From Lantana camara (taxonomy: Eukaryota; Streptophyta; Magnoliopsida; Lamiales; Verbenaceae): 64,000 nucleotides of DNA. This document shows, in pieces, positions 50,282 to 62,354 of the stretch. Location: positions 31,026,001 through 31,090,000 of the forward strand of contig CM074864.1 in the NCBI GenBank assembly GCA_037501455.1. Reading direction: 5' to 3'. The notes below the pieces were generated by a model. The model saw only the letters and a list, made by a program, of their open reading frames with translations, was not told the DNA's origin and ran no database searches. Numbering within the stretch: the stretch's first letter is position 1; each line of letters starts with the position of its first letter. The position numbers were made by a program, and so were the translations under genes.

Positions 50282-50413
50282 TGAGAGACGGGGCTCTCTC
50301 ACTGTTTGTTGAGAGACGGGGTTCTCTCATTTCTTGTTGAGAGATGGGGTTCTCTCATTTCTTGTTGAAAGACGGGGTTCTTTCATTTCGTGTTTAAGAG
50401 ACGGGGTTCTCTT
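50282..50413. repeat. Hairpin array GAGAGA-CGGGGT-TCTCTC, family B copy 2
   Basis: The same five-unit array as 44694-44834, about 70 bp before the second LTR, with only scattered differences. Confidence 0.88.
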
Positions 50414-50482
50414 TTGGCTTGTGCATCATTTTTGAAACTCGGCAGTGGACCTAGGGGCCAGGTTCTTTTAAGGGGGGAGAAT

Positions 50483-53203
50483 TGAAACGCCCCGATTTTC
50501 CATTCAATCATTATGTGATATTATATGTTACTTTACAACTTTCATCATTATATAGGCATCCTACCTCTATGCATTTATATGAATTGTCCTTAACATGAAT
50601 TATATGAACTAAGTGATGTAAGTGATTTAATTGCATTACATGCCCTTAATTGCTCCTTTGTGTAATTAGGGACTTAATTGTATATTATGAATTGGAGTTA
50701 AGTGATCTTTTGTGTAGAGATAGAACTCACTTGCATTAATTCAAATAAATGGAGGACTTATGTGCAAATAAGGATGAAGCTCACACTTTCATGCAAGACT
50801 TTGTGGCATATCTTATATCATCTTATTTCTTCCATAGTATTCCATGATATCTCATTCATTCAAAGGAGAAAAAATCACACACACACACACACCTAGTAAA
50901 TACCGGTATTCACACCTCTAGAAAGGAAGAAGGTTTCATCTCAAATTCAAGCTGTATTTTGAAGAATTAGGGAAGCTAGGATCATCAACATCATCATCTC
51001 TTCAACTCATCACCTATTTCTTGGATTTAAGGTATAGTATGGAGATTTTGTAAAATTCATGATTTATTTGATTGAGTAGGGTTATGAATTAAATGGTGGA
51101 TTCATGCATGTTGGGAGCTAGATGCATGCTTAGGAGTGAAAAGGAATGGAAATTGCATGAATATATTGAATTTCATGGAAGTTGGAAGCATGATCACATA
51201 TGGGGTTTTCATAGTGAATTCTTGAGACTTTGATGTATATTCCATGGTTAGTTTGAAGTATGAGTGAAGTATAATGTGTTTGAGATGTGTTGGATTAATG
51301 GTGATGGAGTGAACTTGCCTTGTTGTTGATTTTGTGGTGTTTTGTCTCGGAAATCCCCTGTTTTTCCCCTGTTTTGTTGCTGCTACGTAACTGGTCGCGA
51401 CCGCGACTGAAAATAGACCAAAATTGGTCGTGCCCGCGACCCCATCTTGGCCAACTTTCGACTTTTTGAAAATTGGAGAAAATTCGACCAAAAATGCTTG
51501 GTCGCGCCCGTGACCATTTTGTGAAGGTTTTTGGTCGCGCCCACGACTCCTCTAGAAACTGCATTTTGTCCAACTTCGAACCAAAGCCATTTTCACCTCG
51601 GTTTGAATTAGAAAACGTGCCATATAGCGTTGGAAAGGTCTATGTGTCTAGTTTCTTATAAAATAAACAAAACTTAATTCTATCTTCTAGAACTCAAGTT
51701 ATTCTAGGTTTTCTACAAGGTGTGCATTTCCCAAAAACTGTCAATTTTCCTAAACTTCACCAAAACTTTCATATTGCATTCTTTTCACTTCTTTGGCTCC
51801 CATATGTGACTTATATGAGTTATAAACTTATTTTAGTGATAATTATATGCCTACTTGACATTCCTTGATTGTTATTGCATAATATATTGATTATGACTTT
51901 ACAGTGCGTCTTAATTGGTTCATTTGAGTCTAGTCTCATGTACACTTGTCCTTGTTACACAAATCTTCTTCTAGTTCACGTGGGACACGCACTATAATTA
52001 TATCCTTATTTTGATTGTCACAGGTGAGGTTTAATTTCTAGATATATAGAACCCTAAAACCCTACTTGAGGTTTCAGCCAAAATCTATTGATATATCTAT
52101 AGTTTTCCCAAACTTTAATTACTCCAAAATTGATCGATTGTAATTGTTATTGTATTGATCGATTGTCATCGTATTGAATTGATTAATTGTTTTGGCGAGT
52201 AAAGCATGTTCACATTGGGCCCTGGGGTTGTGTATTGAGCCAACCGAGGAAGCAAGGGCTGATGGATAACTCTTGCACTATCCTCACGACTTTGGGATGC
52301 CCCCTTAATCCACTAGGAGCTTAGTGGAGGAAGGAGTTCTGGGTATAGGGAATCATGAACCCTATACTCAATGAGCATGGATGGCGGGGCCTTGCAATCC
52401 CCCATCAACCGGAGGAAGAAGGAGACTGGGGACGGGTCCGGCACCACGGATTGTCCTCGGGTTATTATCATGATTGCACTTATTGATTGTCTTGTGTGAA
52501 TACAATATACACAAATGCACAATAATTGAACAGCATGATCACCTATTGATTAATAAAGTAAGCACGAATTGTACACAGTCGGAGTAAGGTTGGAGAATTG
52601 CCCTCACTCGCCGGGCCACTGATTGAAATGAATTGTAATTGATTGTATTGTTAAATTGGATAGTTGTAATCTCGGGATTATTTCTTTTATTAATCTATAT
52701 TGTTTCATTTGTAAAAGACTTTACTCGAGATTATAGCTTACATGTTACTTGCGCTAATATTTATTTAAACCCCTCACTCAGCCTGTGGTAGACTGACACC
52801 TCACACTTTTCAGGTACTTTCAGCGGCGTGCTAGGCGGGAGTCTGAGTCATGTCCAGTTGTCGAGATGAGTCTAGTATTGCATTTTCATATTAAGGATAT
52901 TTATGGATCAATTATGTTATGGTTATATAGACAATCGTTGGAGATGACAATGTACTGATGTAAAGTTGGAAGTTAACTCTTTTGGGATATTTGATATGTA
53001 ATAATGAAATTATTATGCTTCCACTTTAAATTCCTAGATTTGGACTTAAATGGTTTGAGGGTTAGTCCGGCCTAGCTAGTGAGTTTTTTTTTTTACTTGT
53101 CACCCGTTCGCCAAGAGTCCGGTTCATATATGGACTACCCATTTCATGTGTGAGCTAGATTTATGGTGCGGGGGTGTGGCATCTAGGCGTTCCGGGTGCT
53201 ACA
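50483..53203 (+). repeat. Family B LTR, right copy
   Basis: 2,721 bp, TGAAACGCCCCG...GGGTGCTACA, preceded by the PPT AAGGGGGGAGAA (50470-50481). It is highly similar to 44897-47614 throughout, including the palindrome cluster (about 51390-51550) and a (CA)n tract at about 50876-50892. Confidence 0.92.
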
Positions 53204-53916
53204 GTTGGGGTTGGATTGTTTATGGTATTTGTTTGTTTTCTGTTATGATACGTATGATAGGATATGTAAGTAAGGTGGGAGACCCGTACTCTCCGGGTAT
53301 ACGAATATGATCTGTTATGTTGATTATGAAACGGGATAGGAGCTTTCTCTTTTAATATGATATGAGTATGCTCAGTTTGTTAAGTTTTGAATAAGATAAG
53401 ATATGTATAAGTTTGATGTGAAAATGGTTTTGGTATGCAAAAACCTACTCCCGGTTCATAATATTTCTTTCGATATGTGCTCTGCTCCTTATTATGTATA
53501 GTGTGTGTGAGTTCAGCCCCCCTCACTCAGTCAGTGAACTGACCCTCACCCCACCTATGTTTTTAGTTTGCAGGTGCAGGTTGTTGGAGTTCGAGCTAGG
53601 ACGCTTTGAGTCGGGTCTGTCGTGTCTATGTCGGTCTATTTGATTTGTTAAGAATTTTGTTTTGATTTGTATATGATAAATATTATGCAGGTTGGTACTT
53701 ATGATTTGTATGATTATTTGGGACAGGTTAGGACAGGATCGTGGAATTAGTTGAACCCGTTTTGTTGTATGATTATTCGGGACAGGTTAGGACAGGATTA
53801 CTTGATTAGTTGAACCTGTTTAATTATGTTTGTTGATTAAAGTTTTGATAGTTCATATTTTGCGTCGCTTCCGCATTCAGGTTTTGCATATTTTACTTGT
53901 ACAGGGTTTAGGTACC
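53204..53916 (+). mobile_element. Inverted Tekay-like (family A-related) LTR fragment
   Basis: Plus-oriented LTR sequence related to family A: the doubled GGGACAGGTTAGGACAGGAT motif (53730-53800) is the reverse of the CCTGTCC repeats at 16920-17045 and 24290-24420, and GTACAGGGTTTAGGTACC (53899-53916) is the reverse of the family A sequence near 24145. It is cut on the left by family B LTR and on the right by the Tat LTR. Confidence 0.65.
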
Positions 53917-54748
53917 TGATGGTGCAGGAATCTGAGTTTCCTAAATGCAACAACACTTTAAGATTTGTATGAAAGGGGAAAGACCATCACAGGCGTGAGA
54001 GCCTCAGGATCTGGGTTTCCTTTTGAGCGTGGGTTCTTCCAGCTAGGATAACACCAAGAGTGCGAAATGTAATGCTACTGTGGTGAGGTTAATGGAAAGC
54101 TTGAGAAGATCAGAGGGAATGCCCAGAACGATAGAGTGTGTCTGTAGAAGATGACCTAAGGGAGAGTGCATGAGTTCTCCATATTTATATGTTAGGGGTG
54201 AGGGTAGAAGGGTAAATTGACCGTATGGTCCCAAACCTGTGTTGCCCTAACACGTGGCGGCCCGTGAAGATATGAGAAGGACGTTTCTGAAAAGGAGGCG
54301 GCGTGTCAGATGCGTAGTGCGCACTACCTTTGTGTCAGAAGTCGTTGGCGAGGGTGACGCGGGGGATGGGCCTAAGATTCTCTCTGCCGAGGTTCGGATC
54401 CAACGCAGCGGGGCATGGTCATGCACGAGCGTTGGTGACGCTCGAAGAGTGTATGGAAGGCCTCCCCACGATAGACGACCCTTGAGCGCCGAAATACCGA
54501 GCATCAAGAATGGGCCCTCGTGTGGGTGTTTCCTTGAGAAGGATTCCCCCGAGGGCTGAAATGTGAACGCCAAGCCTGTCGGCCAGGGCCCCTTGTTTGA
54601 ACAATCGGCCGAGGCCCGATGGGCCAAACTAGTTGGTAAGCGGATGAGCTAGGTTAGCCCACGTATCCCTCAATCCGAGCGTATAATCTTCAAGCGCGTT
54701 AAAGGTGACACGTGGACGGCTGAGATACGAGCACGTTTCTGAGTCCCA
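53917..54748 (-). repeat. Tat element 3' LTR (boundaries inferred)
   Basis: About 832 bp between the point where family A-like sequence ends (GGTACC, 53916) and a PPT-like tract. It begins TGATGGTGCAGG and ends GAGTCCCA, so the minus strand starts TGGGACTC. The 5' LTR is not in the window, so the ends cannot be confirmed by pairing. ORFs at 54043-54627 lie inside the LTR and are not considered genes. Confidence 0.6.
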
Positions 54749-54750
54749 TC

Positions 54751-54765
54751 ATTTTACCCCCCAAA
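54751..54765 (-). other. Tat element polypurine tract
   Basis: Minus strand TTTGGGGGGTAAAAT immediately before the inferred 3' LTR start. Confidence 0.65.
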
Positions 54766-55049
54766 TTCTGTAGTATCGCTCGAGCGTACTGTAGAATTTT
54801 GCCATGAAGGGCTCTGGATTTTGAATTATCCGAGGGTCAGGCCTCAGCAAGGGATGTGACCTTTTGACTTCTGTAACGGGTACAGTCTGACAACGCATTA
54901 AATGGTGTCATGTCCGCATTTAATGCTAAGTGGGAACGTGGGCGCGTAGACTCCGGTAGTCGTGAGGCGGTTACCAAAAGTGGGGGGTTTCCTAGGCGGG
55001 AAATGATTGCCATTTGAAATCCTCAGCCTTTGATGGTGTAAATCCTCCT

Positions 55050-55061
55050 CCATAAATACGG
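55050..55061 (+). promoter_or_regulatory. Putative TATA box of the antisense accessory gene
   Basis: CCATAAATACGG about 290 bp before the ATG at 55347, in a short region between the LTR and the ORF. It would drive transcription opposite to gag-pol. Confidence 0.4.
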
Positions 55062-55346
55062 ATTTTCAGGATCTGGGAGTCTTTTTCACGCATTCAACTT
55101 CCTCTATAGCAATTCGAAAAAGGCAAGGGACTTCTACGTTTTCTGCAAATCCCGGCAAACTTCTTCTTCAACCTTCTAGGTAAAGAACCTGTAAGCTTTC
55201 ATTTCTTCTACTAACCTTAGATTTAGGCTGTAAGCGAGAGATTTGCTAAGTGTAAGACCTTTTCTGCCACTGAAACCGTCCCAGAATCTTCCATCACCAC
55301 CTAAGTTCTTGCACAGGATTTCATCTCTAGTGCCCAAAATCCAGAT

Positions 55347-58217
55347 ATGGCAGACCATAATGCTGAAGCATTCGTACAGGAATTAGATGAGATGCCGGTG
55401 GGGAGTTCATCCCCTCATGGCAATGTACTAACTGCAGTTCCGATAGCCAGGGCGTCCCCCAGTGAAGGGATTCCCATGGCGATCCCAGTGGCCCAGGCTC
55501 CGGCTGACGCCGGGGAAGAAGAGGTGGACGCCGCCGTTCAAGGGATGAACGAGCGTGCTCCCGGAGGGATGAACGACCTCTTTGAGGAGATGCACAACGT
55601 GATGGAGATGCAGAGACAGGGGGAGAGAGTATTCCCAGTTTTGAACAGCGCTGTGAGACCCCAAGATCACAGGATCACAGTGGCTATGATGGCTCCCGAG
55701 GGTGAAGCGGGGCCATCCGGGCGTCCATTTGAGGCTGAACCTTCCAGAAGGCGTCAGAGGAGAGGAAGGGAGCCTGCCACTCGAGTGAGGCTAGATAACC
55801 GCCATCAAACTGATAGATCCCCGGATGAGATTAAGAGCATCTTGACGCTCGGCGTTTTGGAGGAGTTGAGGGCCAAGGCATATTGGGATGAGGCGGTATT
55901 TCCCATGCGTATTCCCGAGGAGGGGGAGAGGGCTAACCGACCACCACCGGGGATGATGACGGTCTATTGGGATGCAGTTCTTGCTGGGGGTCTGAGGTTT
56001 CCAATCGCTCATGCTGCTGCTGTCATTTACCATCATCTAGGGCTTTGCCCTTCGCAAATTCTACCCAACGGCATTGCCCTGATCAACACCTTCATAATAA
56101 CGATGAGAGCTCTGGGCCAAGCATCCTCAATAGTCAACTTTGACAGTTTGATACAAGTAGCCCGTTCGACACGCTCGTCACCGACGGACGGGTTTTACTA
56201 CGCCCAGGCCAAGTCAGGCTTTAAGATGATAGATTCTCCATCTTCCTCCTATGGCGAGCATTGGAAGGAAAAGTACTTTTTTGTGGGGGCTCCAGGGGGA
56301 ATTTTCGGTGTTCACCGCCAGTGGTTGATACATGGCGAGGGTCCTTTGATTAGGGAAAGGACGAGGAACAAAGCTTTTGAAGATTGGGCTTAGGGATTAG
56401 CCCTCGAGATGAGGGCTGAGAAAAAATGGATTAAGGCTGAAACCCTGATGAAGAACGAGGGGGTGCTATTTCGTGATGGCTTGTCATGCCCCCCGGACAT
56501 GATACTCCATCCTCCAGCTGACATCATGGGCCTCGATGGTTAGATTCTAGGAACTAACTGCTCTAACTCTTAGAATAGTCTTTTAACTTTAGAATGATTG
56601 CTGCATCTCTGTACTTGTGATCAAAGCAATTGACCTCTGACCCTCGTTTCTTCTTACTTGCAGATATCCAACTACTATCTCAAGGCATGAATGCCGAGGC
56701 TCTTTCCCGCATGTTGGGAGCCCAAGGACCCGCCGTCGGCCCTCAACAACCGCAACAGCAGCAAAACCGCCCTCCCAACGCTCCAAGAGGGAGGGGAAAC
56801 AGGTGAGGGGCCGGTCGCGGCCATCACGGCGCTCGGGGGAGCGCAGACAACGAGGAGCGCCGGGGCTCCATTGAGGATCTAACTGTGGCCGGCGCTCGCG
56901 GGGCTACTCCTCCGCCGGCGGCTCCCGAGGGCCCTATCTCTCTAAGTTCGAGCGGGTCACGGAACCGCTCGGGCGACCACATCCGCATACATGAAACCCT
57001 TCGGGCCGACCGTCAAGGGAAGAGAAAGAGGCTTCCGGATTCAATTCCCATTTCCGGCAAGGGGAAGGAGATGGTGGTAGGGCACAGAGGCGAGGGTGGC
57101 GACACTTCTTCATCAGAGGATGAAGATTTCTGGAAAATAGGTTGCAAGGGCGACTCTCGCTACAAGCGCCCGCAGACCGAGGGTCCGGTGCTTCTGAAAA
57201 AGAGCGCCTACTCCGTGAACCTCGTTTCTGATATCGTCGGGAAACTCCAATTTTCTGGCGATCACGATAAGCTGAACGAGCACGTTGCCGCTCGTGTTGC
57301 TGACGACGCCTGTCACGTCCTTCTGACAGTAAGTCCTTAGTATCCTCTGAAGGTTTCCAACTTTCACTGTTCCCATTTTAACTCTAACCTTTGTTTCTGG
57401 CTTTCCAGGAGGTAATCCCTAGGTTAAAGAACTTGCAGGGCGAGCGCAGGCCTACTCCGAGCATAAGGCCAAATACAAGAGGCTGTTGCGAATCTCCGAC
57501 CCTGTTCAACTGCAAGAGGATTACAACGACGTCCATGCCCAACTGTCCATGGCCAATCGCGATAAGGACCAGCTGAGGGAGAACCTGCAGAAGGCGGACG
57601 AGGCCTATCTTACTCTCGACGAGCGTCATAAGGAGTTGAAGGTGGAGCGTGACCAATTGAGGCAACAGAACCGGGAGCTGGGTGAGCAGTTGGTGGAGAG
57701 CACTCGCCGAAATGAGGAAACTAACAAGGCCCTTGGGGACTTGCAGGGCAAAGTACAGGGCTTGGAGGCGAGGATATCCTGGGAGGCAGTGAAGAAGTTC
57801 TTGCGCTCAAAAGCTTTCGTGTTCGCGGCCAACATCCATTGCTTCGACAATGCAAGGCGTTTCTTCCATAAGGCCATCGGGCAAATGGTGAAGCTGGATC
57901 TGGCACCCGAAAACGCTCGGACTGACGCGCGCTTACGCATGGATCTGGACGAAAACTGCGAGCCCATGGTCCAAGATGGGGATCCCACCGAGAGCCTGGC
58001 GGAGCCTGAGTACGAGGAGCTGGTGCAAACGCTCCAAAGGGAGTTCATTGCAGCCAACACGGTAGCCCCAGAGCCCATCCAAATAGAAGACGAGGGCACC
58101 GCCATGGACACAGTGGACGTCGAGGAACCTGGCGAGGCCCAAACTTCTGACGCCAATGTGTTGGCCCCTGTTCCCCTTGCGACTGCTCCTCCTGAGCCCG
58201 ACGCCCCAGCCCAGTGA
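55347..58217 (+). pseudogene. Antisense accessory ORF of Tat element (gypsy-type transposon domain), three exons
   Basis: The start ATG at 55347 has purine at -3 and G at +4. Exon 1 (55347-56538) encodes an acidic/Pro-Ala N-terminus and then the conserved block PPPGMMTVYWDAVLAGGLRFPI...FYYAQAKSGF...HWKEKYFFVG, which fits the plant 'putative gypsy type transposon' (Transposase_28) domain. Intron 1 is 56539-56663 (GT...CAG), exon 2 56664-57328, intron 2 57329-57408 (GTAAGT...CCAG), exon 3 57409-58217. Exon 3 encodes a long coiled coil (QLRENLQKADEAYLTLDERH and on) with an acidic, proline-rich tail. Breaks: TAG at 56391-56393, TGA at 56804-56806, and a one-base loss between about 57435 and 57455. 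Function is unknown in the family. The frame resumes after each break, which supports the exon model. Confidence 0.8.
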
Positions 58218-59441
58218 AGCTCCCTTGGCTACTAATCTCTTGCCCTTGTCTGTCTAAATTCTTCTTTCCATTTACGAACAATCTCATATCTGTACTTAAT
58301 CTTTCAATTATTTCCTGAATGTTTTGGATCCTTTATGCCGCTTTCCCATATATTTGAACTCCTTTTTAAATGCTTGAATGTCTGAAATGCTTTCTTCCTT
58401 ACTTTTGAATGGTGAATGATGCTGCTTTGTTACGCTCGCCGTTTCTATATTAATGTCTTTTGTTTGGAACGTTTGCGATGGTAGTGTAAGCATGCAGGGA
58501 TGTTTTTTACGACGGTCCTCTGACACTCATCACCATGCATATTAAGCTTAGAAGCCCACGACGTTAGGCAGTTGGCCTATTGCAAATATAGGCGCGAGGG
58601 TGACCCTTAGGAGGGTTCCCTGGCCATAGTAGAAATGAACCTTGAATTTGGACTTAGAAAACCTTTGAGGAAATACAGGCGCGAGGGTGACCCTTAAGAG
58701 GGTTCCCTGGCCACTTTTGAAATGAAGTTTCGAATCCAGACTTAGGAAATCTTTAACCAAGAATTGGCTTATGGCCGGAATATTGGGAGATGCAAATATG
58801 GGCACGAGGGCGATCCTTATGAATGTTCCCTGGCTGCATTCTCATTGAGGCTCGAATTTGAAAAGATTTAATTAAGTATCGGCCTTAGACATTTGGCGTG
58901 CATCTCTATCTTGATTGTTCCAGAAAATTAATCGTACTTAGAAATCGCCTGTAGGATTTGCTAAGTAGAGGTTAAAACGAGCGTAGCCGTAGTGTTAGTG
59001 GCATCCACTATTTACGAGCGTGCTCTTACCCAAGTAGATGAGGGTCACAGGGGGTTTACAAGCGCGAACTAAGGTGACGAGCACTTAGTGGGCGTAAATT
59101 AAGCGTTTAGCATCCCGCCTTTCGACACGCTCATTCCTAGGGTTTAAACTCTTGCGAGCATTCAAACTGTTACAAGTGGATGGTTATCAACACCTTGGAC
59201 AGTGTAACTTTGAAACGATTGGTGTATCGCGTAGGCCATTCGATGTGGAGGGTGCTCGACACGGAGTAGGCCTTTTCTCGCTCGAATCCTTAGATCAAAT
59301 AAGAAAGCAAGCAGATAACAAAAACAAAGAATTAAATACTTACTGTTATATAGATGCATTTTTTGGAAATGACTAGAACACGCTTTCTGTCAAAGGAAAG
59401 CACTTCATGCCGCAGACGGGCCATTACAAAGAAATTGAAGT
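58218..59441. other. Tat spacer between accessory gene and integrase
   Basis: Non-coding spacer where the accessory gene and integrase end tail to tail. It holds a minisatellite at 58582-58860; the rest (to 59441) carries repeated GAGCG/CGAGGG words and no recognisable gene. ORFs at 59152-59376 look spurious. Confidence 0.7.
58582..58860. repeat. Three-copy minisatellite in Tat spacer
   Basis: Core GGCGCGAGGGTGACCCTTAG then AGGGTTCCCTGGC at 58591, 58678 and (degenerate, GGCACGAGGGCGATCC) 58801. Copies are spaced about 87 and 123 bp and followed by related sequence containing TTAGGAAATC or TTAGAAAACC. Confidence 0.8.
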
Positions 59442-62350
59442 TTACACGTAGAACCTTCTAAGGTTACATGCATTCCATGGCCTAGGGAGACGCTCGCCTT
59501 GCAAAGTCTCTAACAAGTAGGTGTTATTTGCTCGTACTTGAATGACTTTGAAGGGGCCTTCCCAATTGGGGTCCAACTTACCTACGTGTTTGGAGACTTC
59601 AACTTTTTTGAGGACCAAGTCCCCTAGCTGGAAAGTCCTTTCCTTAACACGTTTATTGTACTGGCGAGCAACGGTTGCTTTGTATTTGTGGATACGTGCC
59701 CAAGCAGCATTCCTCTTCTCATCCAGCAAATCTAACTCGAGCGCCCGATTGGCCTCGTTGGCGGTGGGCTCGAAATAGGCAACGCGGGCGGATTCTTGAG
59801 CAATTTCCGCAGGTATCATGGCCTCGAAGCCGTACACGAGGGAATAAGGGGTTTCCCCCGTTGCCGCTCGCGGAGTAGTACGGTACGCCCACAGAGCTCC
59901 CTGAAGTTCTTCAGCCCATTCTCCCTTCTTACTCTCGAGCATCGTTTTCAGATGCTGGAGTATGGTTCGGTTGGTCACTTCAGCTTGACCATTAGCTTGA
60001 GGGTGACCCACGGAAGTGAATCGTTGTTCGATCCCTAGTTCGTAGCACCAATTCCGTGTGTCAGCAGCGATAAACTGGGAACCGTTATCCGAGATGAGCA
60101 CCCTCGGGATGCCGTATCTGCAGATGATATTTTTCCAAATGAAATCCCTCACAACCTTGAACGTTATCTTAGCTACCGCTTCTGCCTCAGCCCACTTAGT
60201 GAAATAATCCACAGCAAGTATTACGAACTTCTTTTGCCCGACCGCCATTGGGAGGGGTCCCACAATGTGAATGCCTCACTGATCAAAAGGCCACGAAACA
60301 TCAATAGGAATCATTTGAGCGGCTGGCAACCGGGGGGTGTTAGAGTGAAACTGGCACTTAGGGCATTTCTTAGAGTAGCTAATGGCATCCTGCAACACCG
60401 AGGGCCAGTAAAAACCGCTCCTTAAGATTTTCTTCGCCAAGATTCGGCCGCCCGAATGGTTCCCACAACTTCCACTGTGCACATGTTCTAAAACCTCCTT
60501 GGCCTGCGAGGGTCTCAAGCATCTCAACGGTGGGCCCTGGAAGGATCGCTTGAATAATCGACCCTCGGCATCCAATGAGAAGCGAGGGGCCTTGCTCCTG
60601 ACCCTACGAGCCTCAACTTTGTCGCTCGGACAGGTTCCATCCTGGAGGAATCTGTCATCTCGTCGAGCCAACAAGGCTCGGAGGGATCAATCATATGTAC
60701 CTCTTTCGAAGGTTCTCCTCTACTTATCAAGGGCTCTTCAGTCCTAAGAAATGTAACAGCACGCTTGTTAGAGCCTTCTAGGGCCGATACAAACTTGGAG
60801 AGAGCATCAGCACGCTTGTTTTCAGCCCTCGGAACTTGCAAAAGATGGAATTCCTTGAACTTGGCTATCTCCTCCTTGGCGCTCGATAGGTACTGTGCCA
60901 TGGTGGCTTCTCGAGCCTCATAACTACCATCAATTTGACTCGCGATCAACTGCAAATCAACGTATGCTGTGACACGAGTGGCCCCATTTTGGAGTGCAAT
61001 CCTGAGCCCTTGGATGAGGGCCTCATACTCAGCTTCGTTGTTGGTGACTTGAAACGCCAGCTTGATTGCGTAGTCAACTTCTGCCCCGAGGGGATCCCTG
61101 AGGGTCACCCCGGCTCCTCCCCCCTGTGAGGTCGAGGAGCCATCCGTGTGCAAAAGCCATAAACCCTCATCCGCCGAGGGCACAGTCTCCAAATTGAAAC
61201 GTTCTACTAACAAATCGGCCACTGCCTGAGCCTGTATGGCTGTACGAGGCTCGAAGGAGATATCAAACTGACTGAGTTCAATCGCCCATTTAATTAACCT
61301 TCCCGAAACATCCGGCTTAGATAGCACTTATTTGAGTGGTTGATCTGTAAGCACTGTGATAGAGTGAGCCTGAAAATATGGCCTCAACCTTCGGGATGCG
61401 TTAACGAGCGCAAAGGCAAATTTCTCAATTTCCATGTACCTCTTCTCAGCCCCCTGCAAGGTTTTGCTTAGGTAATACACCGGCCTATGCATACGCTCGC
61501 GGATTGCCACGAGGACAGCGCTCGTGGCTTCCAAAGAAACTGATAAATAGATAAACAAGTTCTCCCCCGGGTTAGGTTTGGTCAACAAAGGCGCGCTCGA
61601 AAGGTACTGCTTCATATCCTGAAGGGCCTTTTCGCATTCCTTGCTCCAGGTAAAGTTGCGAGCGTTGCGCAGAATTTTAAAGAAGGGTAGGTTCCTATCC
61701 GCTGAGCGAGAGATGAACCTATTTAATGAAATGATCTTACCCACGAGCACCTGGACCTCTCTCAGATTGCGAGGGGAGAGTATGTCCAGGATTGCTTTAA
61801 TCTTCTCGGGGTTTGCCTCTATGCCACGTTGACTGACCATGTATCCCAGAAATTTACCGCCTCGAACGCCAAAGGTGCATTTTGATGGGTTCAACTTTAT
61901 TCCGTAGCGACGAAGGATATCGAAAGTCTGCTTGAGATCTTCCAGATGGGAGCGTTGGCGCTCACTCTTGACTATCATGTCGTCTACATATACCTCCATG
62001 GATTTTCCAATTTCGCGCTCGAACATTCTATTGACGAGGCGTTGATAGGTTGCTCCCGCGTTTTTGAGCCCAAATGGCATGACTTTGAAACAGTAAACAC
62101 CCAAATGCACAATAAACGAAGTTTTGGGGCGATTTTCGGGCGCCATAAAGATTTGATAATATCCCTGAAAGGCGTCCATCATACTCATGAGTTCACACCC
62201 GGCTGTAGAATCTACCAACTGATCGATCCTCGGTAGTGGGTAATGGTCTTTGGGGCACGCTTTGTTGAGATCCGTGAAGTCGTTGCACATACGCCACTTA
62301 TTGGCGCTCTTTGGGACGAGCACCACATTGCAAAGCCATTCTGGGTACAA
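59442..62350 (-). pseudogene. Tat element pol: RT, RNase H, aRNH, integrase (broken)
   Basis: Minus strand. 62350-61328: RT with intact YVDD (61979-61990), motifs KVMPFGLKNAGATYQ and KFLGYMVSQRGIE, then the connection/RNase H (PVYYLSKTLQGAE). TAA at 61328-61330 interrupts before VLSKPDVSGRLIKWA. 61327-about 60650: archaeal-type RNase H (HTDGSSTSQGGGAGV, NNEAEYEALIQGL). A frameshift at about 60645-60660 moves into the integrase zinc-binding region (HVHSGSCGNHSGG, CPKCQ; 60674-60276). TGA at 60276-60278 is followed in the same frame by the integrase core (60263-59442) with a complete DD35E triad (AVDYFTKW, SDNGSQF, GQAEVTN) and the C-terminal GPFKV region. The last codons (NLRRFYV) are the normal integrase end. 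Confidence 0.93.
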
Positions 62351-62354
62351 AATT

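Larger units (their letters stand above)
44675..53203 (+). mobile_element. Family B gypsy complex: internal end, LTR, internal, LTR
   Basis: A plus-strand, pol-less Tekay-like complex. 44675-44896 duplicates the last 220 bp of the internal region (as at 50262-50482). It is followed by LTR 44897-47614, PBS, internal region with gag remnant, PPT and LTR 50483-53203. Because internal sequence precedes the first LTR, this is a recombinant tandem rather than a simple insertion, and no duplication can be assigned. Orientation is opposite to the family A array. Confidence 0.85.

Noticed and set aside
54254..54627. ORFs of 101 and 126 residues on opposite strands
   Set aside because: Inside the inferred Tat LTR; no similarity to known proteins and mutually overlapping.
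55347..58217. Host protein-coding gene with coiled coil
   Set aside because: It lies between the integrase and 3' LTR of a Tat element, matches the accessory-ORF domain and is broken by two stops and a frameshift.
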